From NCBI GenBank assembly GCA_047967505.1, contig CM106541.1: 64,000 nt of DNA. One strand, written 5' to 3'. Both the position numbers and the translations under genes were made by a program. Each line of letters begins with the position of its first letter. Position 1 is the stretch's first letter. This stretch comes from Dipteris shenzhenensis. Its lineage: Eukaryota > Polypodiophyta > Polypodiopsida > Gleicheniales. Below are positions 53,100 through 62,925 of the stretch, one piece after another. The notes under the pieces are model-generated. The model ran no database searches and was not told where the DNA came from. It saw only the letters and a list, made by a program, of their open reading frames with translations.

Positions 53100-54137
53100 A
53101 GCGAGAGATTGGATGCTTGCGGCTCTTCCCCCAGACCTCACTCCATGACTTTTAGATGTTCGTCTTTTGGGACGAGGTTTTTTCCAGGTTGTCTTTGACA
53201 CTCTAGCACCGTGCTCAAAGCTGAGTTTTTACACCTGGGACACAGGAAGATTTTCTTTGACGCCTTCAATATTGGTTTCGACCCAGTGGAGGCAGACAAG
53301 GAAAATTTTTCGCTCTTCATCAGATTTCCCGAGCTTTCCCAGGTTTACCATCGACTTCTTCCTGTTATTGGGCAGCATTTCGTCGTGGTTGCTGAGATCC
53401 CCCCCCTCCCTGTGTTGTCGTTGACTGCAGCAGAGGCAACCAAGGCTGATGGGGTACCTAGAGTTAGGGTCCTCCGTAAGGATCCTAACCTCATGATGGA
53501 CCATGTTATGCTTCAGCGCCCGAATGGTGCTTTTTTTCGCCAGAGAGTAGAGATTGCAGGTAGGCAAGACTAGTGCAGGATATGCAGGACCATTGGACAC
53601 TTCGCGAGGGATTGCTCCAGGAAGAAGAAAAGGCCCAAGAAGCCTTCTGGTATAATGCCCCACGGCCTTGATAGGGGGGTGGTACAGGTCCAGCACCTGC
53701 TCCTTGGCCTTGACATGGAGGTGGTACAGGTCCAACACTTGCTCCTCGGCCTCGACAGGGGGTGGTACAGGTTCAGCACTTGCTCGTCGGCCTCGACAGG
53801 GTGGTCCTCCTCAGGGTGGTGGTATAGCTCGTACTCACCAGAGTGCTCCTCATCGACTGAGCGCTCCTTTGGTACCGCCGCCTATTGCCTCCGGTGCCTC
53901 ACGACCTTCAAGGACACCCGCCGCACCCCATTGGGTTCCGGTTCATGTGCAGATTCCACCTTCAGTTCATGAAGATGCATTAGTTGACTCTGCTTCAGCT
54001 CGGGTTGTCCCTCCAGTCTCACCTCACACAGTCCAAGACGCTTCACCTTCGACCTCCTCCCCGATTGCAGCTTCTCCCCTGGACCCAGCGAGTCCACGTT
54101 TATCTAGTTTGGTGCCAGATCCTCTCCTCGAGGCATG
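53100..54137 (+). pseudogene. L1 ORF1 (RNA-binding domain and zinc knuckle)
   Basis: The frame from about 53211 reads LKAEFLHLGHRKIFFDAFNI, then an FSLFIRFPELSQVYHRLLP block, and then LRKDPNLMMDHVM, matching the DUF4283-like RNA-binding region of plant L1 ORF1. A CCHC knuckle (CRICRTIGHFARDC, about 53577-53618) follows after a stop. A Pro/Ser/Gln-rich linker then has GLDRG/LLLGLD short repeats (53660-53800) and ends PDPLLEA with TGA at 54137. ORF1 protein coats L1 RNA. This copy is frameshifted at the knuckle. Confidence 0.8.
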
Positions 54138-54539
54138 AGAGGTCTCCGCGGCCGTTCATACAGAGGGTCGTCTTGAGCAGTCCTCACTTTCTCCCTTGGA
54201 TAGGGGGAAGGGGATGGTTTACTTTATTAACCCTCTTCCCTCAAAAAGGATCCTTCGCACTCCAGTGTCTGGCATGATTCACAGGAACTCATTTTCAGCC
54301 TTGACAGATGCTTCAGATTTGGCAGAGGAGGAGTTTGTGCCCTCTACTTTTGGTGAGTCAGTGATTGGGTTTCCTGTTGATAGGGCTTCTTCGTCAGGTG
54401 GCATGGTTCTTTCTTCTATTGATTTCCGCCACTTGGTTCCATTCCTCGCTTCTTGAGCAGGAGGTCTTCCCATGTTGAGGGGTTTGTTTCCGCTGCTAGG
54501 TTGGGTAAGGTGTTTCATTCTACATCCTCCCGTTGATGA

Positions 54540-55113
54540 GGATTGTTAGTTGGAACATATAGGGCCTAGGTGGCGTCCCACATCGCCGCCGCAGACAGCT
54601 GATCCGGGATCAGCTTCATCCAGGTGTTATTGGGGGTTCCATCGATGTCTTATTTATTCAGGAGCACAAACTGGATTCTAGGGATTGTGCCAAGTCAGGC
54701 AAGTTGCTTTCTAGTCATACATTTTGGTCGCCTGCCTTGGGCACTAGGGGAGGCACTTCTATTTCAGTTTCACAGTCGGTTCTCCCCTTAGTTGTTGGAC
54801 ACGAAGTCATTATTCCCTCTAGGGCTCAGTGGATTATTCTCTTGATAAGGTTGGTTTCCTTAACCTGTATGCCTCCAACATTAGAGGGGAACATGTCATT
54901 ATGTGGAAGGATTTGCTCTCCTGGGCCCCCATGGCGGATTTATGGGTGATTGGAGGTGACTTCAACATGATTGAGTTACCGTCAAACAAAAAAGGGGGTA
55001 GAGAAGGAGGACTTCGCTCTTTAGAGAGAGCAGCTTGGAATGCCTTCATTTTTCACTACTGTGGCAGAGATACTCTCATGTCCAGGGTGCGCAGCCATCT
55101 CCATCACATGTAG
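54540..55113 (+). pseudogene. L1 ORF2 endonuclease domain
   Basis: MRIVSWNI begins near 54538 (stop shortly after), then an IQEHKLDS motif near 54660 with the catalytic Glu. After a frame change it reads FLNLYASNIRGEHVIMWKDL and LWVIGGDFNMIELPSNKKGG (about 54940-54990), with the catalytic DFN. These are the AP-endonuclease-like motifs of L1 ORF2, used to nick target DNA. It is broken by stops near 54559 and 55111. Confidence 0.82.
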
Positions 55114-55149
55114 CTGCTGCCCTTTCTGGTATTAGCGACTTTTACCACT

Positions 55150-56640
55150 CAGTTGCTATTACCAGGAGACGATATTCTCAGACGTGAGATTGGTATTCAC
55201 CAGCAGTTAGCAGCTTTGCAAAGGGAAGAGCAGAAACGGCCTTCAGATGCTTCGATTCAAGAGCGCCTTGCTGCAGCAAGGGCTCATCAACAGATATTGC
55301 TTGATCAGAGAGCAGAGTATGCCTTTCATGCACGGGAGTTTTTCTGGATTCAAATGGGTGGCAGAGTCAATAAACACTTTTTCTCTACTCTTGGCCCTAG
55401 ACATAGTAGAGAGAGTATATCCTAGCTTATTGACTCACATGGGCTTTTACAGATAGATCCAGATGACGTCATGCACATAGCTTCAGATTTCTATGCCGCC
55501 CTTCTTACTGCTGATGTTGACATACAGGATAGAGAGGATGCTAGACAGGCTATTTGGCAGAGCATCCCTATGGTCGTGAAACCGGATATGCATGTTTTGC
55601 TTGATGCATTTTTCACCAACACAGAGTTCAGGACTGCACTTTCAGCCCTTCACAAGGGCAAGTGCCCAGGTTCGGATAGCCTCACCTCTTCTTTCTTCAT
55701 TGCATTTTGGGATATGATTGGAGAGTACATTACATCAGTCCTGTAGGGCATTTGGGACTTTGGCGAGATGCCTAGGTCTCTCACAGAGGGTCTCATCCAC
55801 CTTATCCCGAAAGGAGGTTGCCGAAATTTAGTGTCCCAGTGGAGGCCTACCACACTTTTGGGGGCATGTTACAAGATTCTGGCCAAGACAATCAGCCTCT
55901 GATTGCAGCCCCTTCTCCTAGATCTTATTCATGACACTCAGACGGGATTTGTGCATGGTAGAAGCATTTTTTATAACACTTTCTCCTTTTGGGAAGCTTT
56001 AGAGTGGGCCATGCAGAGCGGCTAGAATCTAGCCATTCTACTCTTGGATTTTGAGAAAGCTTATGATAGAGTAGATTGGGGGTTTTTGGAGGGCACCCTT
56101 CTACGTTTTGGCTTTACAGATGCTTGGATCATAGGTGTTTCCTCTTTGTACAGATCAGCCCACAGCCAGGTACTTATTGGTGGGTTGTAGGTCTTTTGGT
56201 GCAGGGGTTTGATTTAGAGTGGTTCCTTGACCCAGACCCCCGGCTTCTCTCCATTGGATCTTGGAGACTTTGGCTCTACGGGGGAGTTCTCATCAGGTAT
56301 TTGTAGTGGGACCCCTGGAGAGTGGGAGTGGATTGACGCAGGGCTTCGAGAGAAGAGCATCCCCTTCTTTCGCTACACGGTCAGTAATGCCAGGAGATTC
56401 CAGCTCAGTAGTAGAGGTTGGAGACCTTCCAGAGTTCCTCATTGAGAGGCATTTGATATCACTGCAGATTTGCAGAGGTGCTTCTGGAGGAGACAATGGA
56501 AATCCCACAGGAATGATCACTCTTTTCTTTTGGCTTCCTATCCATGGTGGGATTGCAGTTAACCTTTGGAGATCCAGATTTGGAGCCAACCCTACTTGCT
56601 CTCGTTACCTCTCTGCTTTGGAGACTATTTAGCATTGCTT
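55150..56640 (+). pseudogene. L1 ORF2 reverse transcriptase (catalytic palm deleted) and connection
   Basis: It reads REFFWIQMGGRVNKHFFSTL, then ALHKGKCPGSDSLTSSFFIA (RT fingers, about 55640-55700), HLIPKGGCRNLVSQWRPTTL and LLLDFEKAYDRVDWGFLEGT (first palm strand with Asp, about 56040-56090). A SSLYRSAHSQVLIGG segment follows. The sequence then jumps past the FADD site to the RNase-H/tail region (SGTPGEWEWIDAGLREKSIP, about 56300). Stops occur near 55424, 55744, 55902 and 56022. Loss of the FADD motif means no RT activity. Confidence 0.8.
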
Positions 56641-56704
56641 ATGGGATTGCAAACAGGCGAGGATGATTTGGATGGGGGTAGCCAGGATTTTCAGTCACTT
56701 TGTG
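56641..56704 (+). pseudogene. L1 ORF2 tail, left of the gag-only LTR element
   Basis: It reads WDCKQARMIWMGVARIFSHF, part of the zinc-binding RVT tail of plant L1, and is cut at 56709/56710 by the LTR element. It continues at 59309. Confidence 0.75.
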
Positions 56705-56709
56705 CACTC
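56705..56709. repeat. Target-site duplication CACTC, left copy
   Basis: It matches CACTC at 59309-59313, exactly flanking the LTR element. Confidence 0.92.
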
Positions 56710-56989
56710 TGTTGAAGAAGAGAAAGGAAAGCATGAAGCTGAACACGAAATGAGAATGCTTGCTTGCTTGCTTATGGAACGAAGAAAGGTGAGGTCCATA
56801 TGTAGGCACCTCTTACATGAGCCACTAAGCTCCACAATCATCTCCTCAATCAGCTCCTAGAATCTCTCAATCATCCTATGTGGCATCTACCACCACCTAA
56901 CAGTGCTTATGGGCACCTAACTGTGCCTCTAGCACACACACATAGAACCCAAGGTGTGCCTTGGGCATACACCTTGAGATATCCCATCA
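56710..56989 (-). repeat. 3' LTR of the gag-only element
   Basis: Plus strand TGTTGAAGAAG...ATCCCATCA. It differs from the right LTR by a GCTT unit and a few substitutions. Confidence 0.93.
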
Positions 56990-57399
56990 AACCCCCCCTC
57001 AAGGGAATGCCTCAGACTATGTTAAGGATACATCTAGTCTCATAGTTTCTCATGCCATCTCATGGTGGTCAAGGATAAATCTATGGCTAGGATCTCATGC
57101 TAGCAAGGGGTTCCCAAGGGTGTGAAGTAAACAAAAGGGATACATAAGACCTTCCAATGGTTATCTCCCGTGCATGTACATGCACACAATGTCTACAGGA
57201 GGTACCATGGAGCTAAACACATACACATGGCCTACATCATATGGTGACCAGAGGTGTTTTCAAAGAACACAATAGTTTATTCCATTCATTTTGGAGGACT
57301 ATCCAGGCAGAGTACCTTGACTCGACATAAAAGAGAGATCTGGAGCATTTATGGAGATGGTTCAAAAAGCATAATCATCATAGGAGGCCTCATCTTGTG

Positions 57400-58277
57400 G
57401 AGACACATCAACTGAAAGTAAATTAGCAGTTTCTGGTTTTGTAGTTGCTTCCTTTTTGGCCTTACAATACTTTTCATGGTGATTGTTTTGCCACAATATT
57501 TGCAAGGATTGATCTTGAAGCAATCTTTTGAGAGGTGATTAGTCTTCCCACAAAGGTTGAAACTTGCCCATTTGAGTTTTTATGGCATAGGTTGTGTCAT
57601 TACCTCTTCGGAGTTCCTTGTGCCTTTCTTCTTCTTGAAGAGCAGTAATAAGACCTTCAAGAGTAGGATTAGTTTTTCAATGTGGTAACAACATGATCAT
57701 AATCTTCAGGCATACTTTTGAGTAATACTGCCATTGCATCATCTGTAGTGATTGGAGAGTTGATAGAAGCAAGTTGAGTCATGAGACTCCGCATGTGATT
57801 GACATGGGCAGCCAAGGGAGTGCCACTAGCCATCTTCAATTCAAAGAAAGCAATCTTAAGTGACAATTTTGAGATGTGAGAGCTAGCACCAAAAATAATA
57901 TCAAACTTTTGCCAAGCTTCAGAAGGAGACTCCAAATCAGAAATGTGATGAATATAGTTATCTCCTAAGCCAAGAGCAATAATGCCATAGGCTTTCTCCT
58001 CTCTAGCAGGATCTCTTGCCGGGTGTGTAGAAGCTGAGGATTCTCCAGCATTAGAGGCTGTTGAAGAAGAATTTGAAGCAGGTTTGACAAGCCCCCATAG
58101 ATTTTCCCTCATCAATGCAAACTTAACTTTCATCTGCCATGTGTGAAAGCCTTTACCATTGAACTTATCCATATTCAAGAAGGTAGCCATGAGAGGGTCT
58201 AACCCAAAATGGGCAGTGTCTAGAGTTGAAAAGCTTTCAAAGTACAAGCATTTAGTGTAGCAAAGACTTGTAACCAA
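57400..58277 (-). CDS. Copia-type gag of the gag-only element
   Basis: An open frame of 202 codons from 58277 to 57669, with ATG codons at its start and a second at MATFLNMDKFNGKGF. It reads FNGKGFHTWQMKVKFALMRE-NL, the copia gag entry motif, then EEKAYGIIALGLGDNYIHHI, AWQKFDIIFGASSHISKLSL and MPEDYDHVVTTLKN, all of the UBN2-type gag. After a frame change near 57668 a zinc-knuckle-like region with CGKTNHLSKDC and CKYCGK appears at about 57560-57480. Gag would build the particle that packages element RNA. No protease, integrase or RT follows. Confidence 0.85.
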
Positions 58278-59020
58278 ATTCCATACTAAAAATCATTATG
58301 GAAATGATATTTCAACTTGCATGCTTCATAGAGGCGGCTAAATGAAAGTATTCCAAGCAAATCCAGGTATAGCAACCTAAAGGAAATTTGTAGCCACAAT
58401 TGTATTGATGCTATTCAACACTTTAAAACATCAGAAATGCTAAAGTAGCATCTAATGTAGCACCAAACTCACAACATTGTCAAAACTGTCCAAAACAGAG
58501 ACCTGATCTTGGAGGGCTTGTATCTCACTCTTCAAAGCAAAGAAAAGAGGGCTTTCTAGGTAGAAATAAAGCTGGTATACCAGAGAAGAGCCACTGAAGA
58601 AGAGAGGCGAAATGCCGCGTCACGTCGCCATAGCCAAGAGCTTGAAGGTCGACTGGTTTTTCACCTGTTTCTCCCTCCCTGGTGGACCATTTACTTCAAA
58701 TCTGAACAGGGGCTAGCTCATGCTGTTGTGCAAGCTTGGCTCAGAGGAATTTCGGAATGGCTGCTTCAGCAAGTCGAATTGCACGAAATGGCGTCAGGAA
58801 GAAGGCGACTGTTGCGCGGTTTGGTGGGCACCATTGTCTAATTCCTCTGACGTGGAAGGTCGCCCATATGAAGGGTCTCTCCAGCCAGAAGGACTCTGGG
58901 AATGGTTGCTTGTAGATGGAGAACTCAGCCCTCCAAGTGGTTGGGCAGAAAGGGGAAAAATGGAGAGGAAGGTGAAGAAGAAGATGACATGGCATAAATG
59001 GGCTCAAGGAGGATCATAGT

Positions 59021-59032
59021 GCTCTGATACCA
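59021..59032 (-). other. Primer-binding site of the gag-only element
   Basis: Minus strand TGGTATCAGAGC, immediately inside the right LTR; tRNA-Met type. Confidence 0.93.
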
Positions 59033-59308
59033 TGTTGAAGAAGAGAAAGGAAAGCATGAAGCTGAACACGAAATGAGAATGCTTGCTTGCTTATGGAATG
59101 AAGAAAGGTGAGGTCCATATGTAGGCACCTCTTACATGAGCCACCAAGCTCCACAATCATCTCCTCAATCAGCTCCTAGAATCTCTCAATCATCCTATGT
59201 GGCATCTACCACCACCTAACAGTGCTTATGGGCACCTAACTGTGCCTCTAGCACACACACATAACACCCAAGGTGTGCCTGGGGCATACACCTTGAGATA
59301 TCCCATCA
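59033..59308 (-). repeat. 5' LTR of the gag-only element
   Basis: Plus strand TGTTGAAGAAG...ATCCCATCA; 276 bp. It is the LTR next to the PBS on the minus strand and hence 5'. Confidence 0.93.
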
Positions 59309-59893
59309 CACTCCCCATTCTTTATGACTTGGGGCTCAGTGGCTTGGCTTTCTCTTACAGGGCCTCAAGTCTTTTATGAGAGACATGTCTCTTTTCGGGC
59401 CATTTCGATTTGACACCATCAGGTTGAGTCTTGTTCTTTGGATGTGGTACCACACCTTCCTTTTGCAGCTGTACATGCCTATGTGGATACCTCTTGGGAG
59501 ATACTGGCGAGCATAGCAGCCTGGCATATCTATAGAGCCAGATGGACAGAGGCATTGGAGGGAACTTAGGTTCATCCCTCGCACACATTGGGTAGTGTTT
59601 GGACTGACACCATACATTCTTTGATGGCCATATGGACGAGCATGTAGGGAGACTCCCGTGCAGCCTCAGCTAGGAGGGCTTCTTTCTTCAGGGAATGGAA
59701 GGATTCTCCTTTCTTCTCTGAGACTCTTACAAGGTTGAGGTGGCACTTTCAGCCTCAACCTTGGTTGTTTTCCACCTCATTTTGAGGGGGTTTATTTATC
59801 CTCATGGTTTCATGATGTATTCCGCTTTGAGCTTGCTGTCGCGGGTTTTTTCTCTTACTTAATAGATGTCTCTTTCTTGGGGGCAAAAAAAAA
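59309..59893 (+). pseudogene. L1 ORF2 tail and 3' end with A-tract
   Basis: It continues the L1 tail with PFFMTWGSVAWLSL and a decayed region (HAYVDTSWEILASIAAWHIY). The 3' UTR ends GGGGGCAAAAAAAAA (59885-59893). The 12-bp duplication follows at 59891-59902. Confidence 0.75.
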
Positions 59894-59902
59894 GTTTCCA
59901 CC

Positions 59903-60089
59903 AAAAAAAAAAAAAAGAGTGTGCATACCAATAGCCTTCTACCTATGTGTAGCTCATTCGACTGAGCCCACTGTTACGCTCAAGTTGAGGCAACATGAGC
60001 TCGAAAGGGTCAGTCGACATTCTCCTTTATAAAGGATCAATGTTTGTATTATATTTATTGGGCTTCATGTAAATGGTCAAAGGGGTTAA
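59903..60089 (+). other. Poly(A) run of the L1 target and flanking sequence
   Basis: A run of 14 A residues (59903-59916) follows the duplicated AAAGTTTCCACC. It belonged to the sequence the L1 entered. TTTATAAAGG at about 60029 is TATA-like and may be part of the next element's LTR. Confidence 0.5.
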
Positions 60090-60448
60090 TGTCAAGGTCC
60101 TTGATGAGGGTGACAAGGCACTGACTAGATGGGTCTAAGGCTATGGGTCTTAAATGCATTAAGTGTGGAAATGTGCTTAGGGGCAAGTAAATAAATTGAT
60201 ATCCCAAGAGAGGGGTAGTAAAGATGCATTTACGAGGTACCCTAGAATGAAGACATGTGGCATACTAGATCCATCTAGGGAATTGGGGCTTGGTGGAATA
60301 TGCAAGCAGGAGCTTTCACGTAAGATTGGGATTCTGAGAGAGTTTGCTACCACCGAGAATTGGCTGGGAGGATATCTGAGTGTCTACCCCGTGATTGATC
60401 CAAGAGATTTGTGAAGATGGAACAAGTTTTACGATTGGGACTGTCTCA
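60090..60448 (+). repeat. Probable 5' LTR of a gypsy element (left end uncertain)
   Basis: It ends GGGACTGTCTCA at 60448, two bases before a PBS. A TGTCAAGG at 60090 is a possible start, but no second LTR lies in the window to confirm it, and the TATA-like motif at 60029 could mean the LTR starts earlier. Confidence 0.45.
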
Positions 60449-60450
60449 TT

Positions 60451-60463
60451 TGGTATCAGAGCC
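60451..60463 (+). other. Primer-binding site of the 60-kb gypsy
   Basis: TGGTATCAGAGCC; initiator tRNA-Met type. Confidence 0.92.
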
Positions 60464-61574
60464 TAGGACGATGGGTGTTCATCGTGATACCCAACGAAAG
60501 ATCAGTTGGAGCGTGATGAGTAATAGACTTTGATAGGAACTATCGGGCTCAAGAACCGACAAGCCTCTAGCGTCTTTGTCTCTATAGCAAGCCCGTCGTC
60601 GGAAATCAATCGTACAATCTGGCAGGCCTGAAAGCTATTGTTGACCCTCTTAACGCCTTCCTGGAGTCTTTCCTGTCAGAGAGATGCTACAAGACGTTAT
60701 CGATGTTAATGCAGAACTTTTGAGACATAGTCGTGGAGGCAGCGGCGCTCAAGTTGAGAATTTCCTTTGTGCAACATGACAACTAGGACAAGGATTTCTA
60801 TGGGGAAGTTCTACGCTGCTAGTTGACGTTGGAATCGCTTTCAGGGAACGTGGGCGATTTGGTCACGATGCATCATGCGTTGAAGAAGGATAATGTAGTG
60901 ACGGGTGATTTCACGTGTAGGATTAGATTCTGAGTCGTCTTCCAATCTAGAGATTTGTTCCACGTGTACCAATGATGATATATTCTCAAGCCTCCTCTTG
61001 CAAAGTATGTCCATCTGCAGATAACGATCTTGCTTTAGCCTTGGCAATGGTCTTCTTTGAATAAGGAATGTTCAAGTGCTGAATTGTGGGAGACCAGTGA
61101 AACTGCGCAATACTGTGAGTGTATGCTAGAGGAAGATAGAGAAAACAAAATTGATTAAGGAGTTTCCGTTGATCATGGACGGAATCCCGTTTTTTTTTGT
61201 CCATATATTGACGAAACTGGACGGAACTTGACGGAAAACCTGTTTGGAGGCACTTTTGGGTGGATTTGGATATGTTGAAGTGGTGTAGTGTCAAATAGAG
61301 GCGATCAGGGGCGTGAACACTGAAGTTTGGACCAGGGAGCTTTCTATTTCTTTATGCCTTGGAGTTATTTGAGTTTTAAAATTTTATTGTGGGGTTGGTT
61401 ATTTCCCACTAAAGATTGCAGATATTTCCCTAGTATAGGGAAAGCGTGTTTATTTCAATTGTGAAGTTGTCTGGATTGCAGGCATTCCCTAGCATAGGGA
61501 AGTTGTGACAGTTTGCATTTACAATTTATATAGAGTGTGTTAATTTTAAAAAAAAAAAACACCCGTCGACCTAA
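60464..61574 (+). other. Leader of the 60-kb gypsy; no gene seen
   Basis: About 1.1 kb between PBS and gag. Fragmentary plus-strand coding-like stretches with SLSGNVGDLVT-type reading near 60840 are interrupted by stops. A poly(A) run (61549-61558) lies just before the gag start. Confidence 0.5.
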
Positions 61575-62925
61575 ATGGAAGTTGAAGAAGAAGCTTCAGT
61601 AGGCCATACACTGTCTGGTAGAATTGCTTTATTGGAGGATGCCTTGCAACATATTTTAGCTCAACAATTGCAAGCAAATGTAGGGCAATCCGGGCTCAGA
61701 AAAATGGTTCATAGTATGTCTGCTAGACCATCTCGTGAAGAGAAGGGTAGGGCTCCAATGGAGCCTGAATCTAGTGTTTATATGGTCGAGCCTAGGAGGG
61801 CTAAGGTGCCTAATATTGCCAATTATAGGCCAGAAAAGTATTCTGGTCAGATGTCTGACCGTAGTTCCAATATCATAGAGACCTGGTTATACAAATGGGA
61901 CGAGGCCTTCGCTATTTGTGAAATTGGGAATGATATGAAAAAAATCCGCGAGGCCACCCATATGTTTAATGAGGTAGCGGATAGGTGGTGGATAAAACAA
62001 CAGAATGATGGAGTGGCATCCACTTCTTGGGAGGGGTTTTAAAAGGAATTTAGAAAACACTTCTTATCTCCTGACGAAGCATACTGAGCTTGGGATCAGT
62101 ATCGAAACCTTTGTTAGAGAAATTTATCAGTGGCTGAATACACTGATAAGTTCAGAGAGTGTAATGAAAATTTATGAATCTCTACCTCAGTCGGTGCAGG
62201 TAAAAGATTTTATCTTTGAACTGAATGATTGGATCAAGATGGAAGTTCGGGCTAAGTATGCGAACACGCTAGATGAAGCAATTTCCATAGCCCTGAACTA
62301 TGAGGATGCCAAAGGGAACAAACCAAGTGGGTTTGTGTAGGTTGGGAGTCGGTATGAGTACCCGAAGAAAATTGGATTTAAGAAGAATTGGATTAGCAAA
62401 GGGAGTGCCTCACAGCCTAGTGGTCAAGCCGAGCAGGCAAAGCCAGTTGATACTCCTAAACCAAGTACCACCATTGGAGTGAAAAGAAAAGTAACACCAA
62501 TGGCAGCCCAGGCTTGGTCGAAGTCTTCTTTGAACCCAGAGCAAAGAGAAAAAGCGAGGAGAGAAGGCTTGTGTTTTGGATGCCTTCAGCCTCATCAGTG
62601 GAAAGATTGTCCACGAAACAAGGATTGTCAAATGGCTGAGATGGTGATCTCAGAATGCAACGTGGAAATGGAAGAAAGTCCTAGAGCAGAACAGATGCAG
62701 ATTCAGCTAGCGGGATCTTCTCAAAGGTTAGTACTTGTTTTGTTATGTGTGTCTGTTGCTAAGCTAGTAAACAGTGCACTTGATAATATCCTATCAAAGC
62801 CCGCAGCAACGGGGTATACAGCCTTTAACGATATGGAGCTAATTAAGATGAAGGGGCAAGTAGCCAATCGTGTGCTTGGAAGCATCGCCTCTATAGTCAG
62901 GCCAGAGCACCCCGTTCTTGTGTGA
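61575..62925 (+). pseudogene. Gypsy gag with zinc knuckle, truncated by a LINE junction
   Basis: It starts MEVEEEASVGHTLSGRIALL with a coiled-coil-like ALQHILAQQLQAN segment. It continues with PNIANYRPEKYSGQM and IIETWLYKWDEAFAICEIGN, then ATHMFNEVADRWWIKQ, the retrotransposon gag domain. A stop (62039) and frameshifts follow, with downstream gag sequence (EFRKHF; DQYRN) in other frames. A single zinc knuckle (CFGCLQPHQWKDC, about 62575-62613) lies in the frame 62479-62925. Similarity to gag ends soon after, and the LINE begins near 62890 on the other strand. Protease and pol are absent. Confidence 0.78.

Larger units (their letters stand above)
56710..59308 (-). mobile_element. Gag-only copia derivative (TR-GAG-like, 2.6 kb)
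   Basis: LTRs at 56710-56989 and 59033-59308, CACTC duplications, a minus-strand PBS (59021-59032, TGGTATCAGAGC on the minus strand) next to the right LTR, and a minus-strand purine tract (GAGGGGGGG, about 56992-57000) next to the left LTR. The 2-kb interior encodes gag only. Such elements resemble the gag-only terminal-repeat retrotransposons reported in plants and would need RT and integrase from a relative. Confidence 0.93.
52499..59893 (+). mobile_element. L1-type LINE, full-length in extent, interrupted by a gag-only LTR element
   Basis: A polypyrimidine 5' region, ORF1, ORF2 endonuclease, part of RT, a zinc-binding tail and a short A-tract (59885-59893), flanked by 12-bp direct repeats. 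Without the inserted LTR element it is about 4.8 kb. Several stops and an internal RT deletion make it inactive. The reading across the LTR-element insertion is continuous (FSHFVHS to the left, PFFMTWGSVAWLSL to the right). Confidence 0.88.

Noticed and set aside
59935-60010. GCTCATTCGACTGAGCCC-like stretch considered as a tRNA or SINE A/B box
   Set aside because: No complete cloverleaf or paired A and B boxes could be drawn; it is probably part of an LTR flank.
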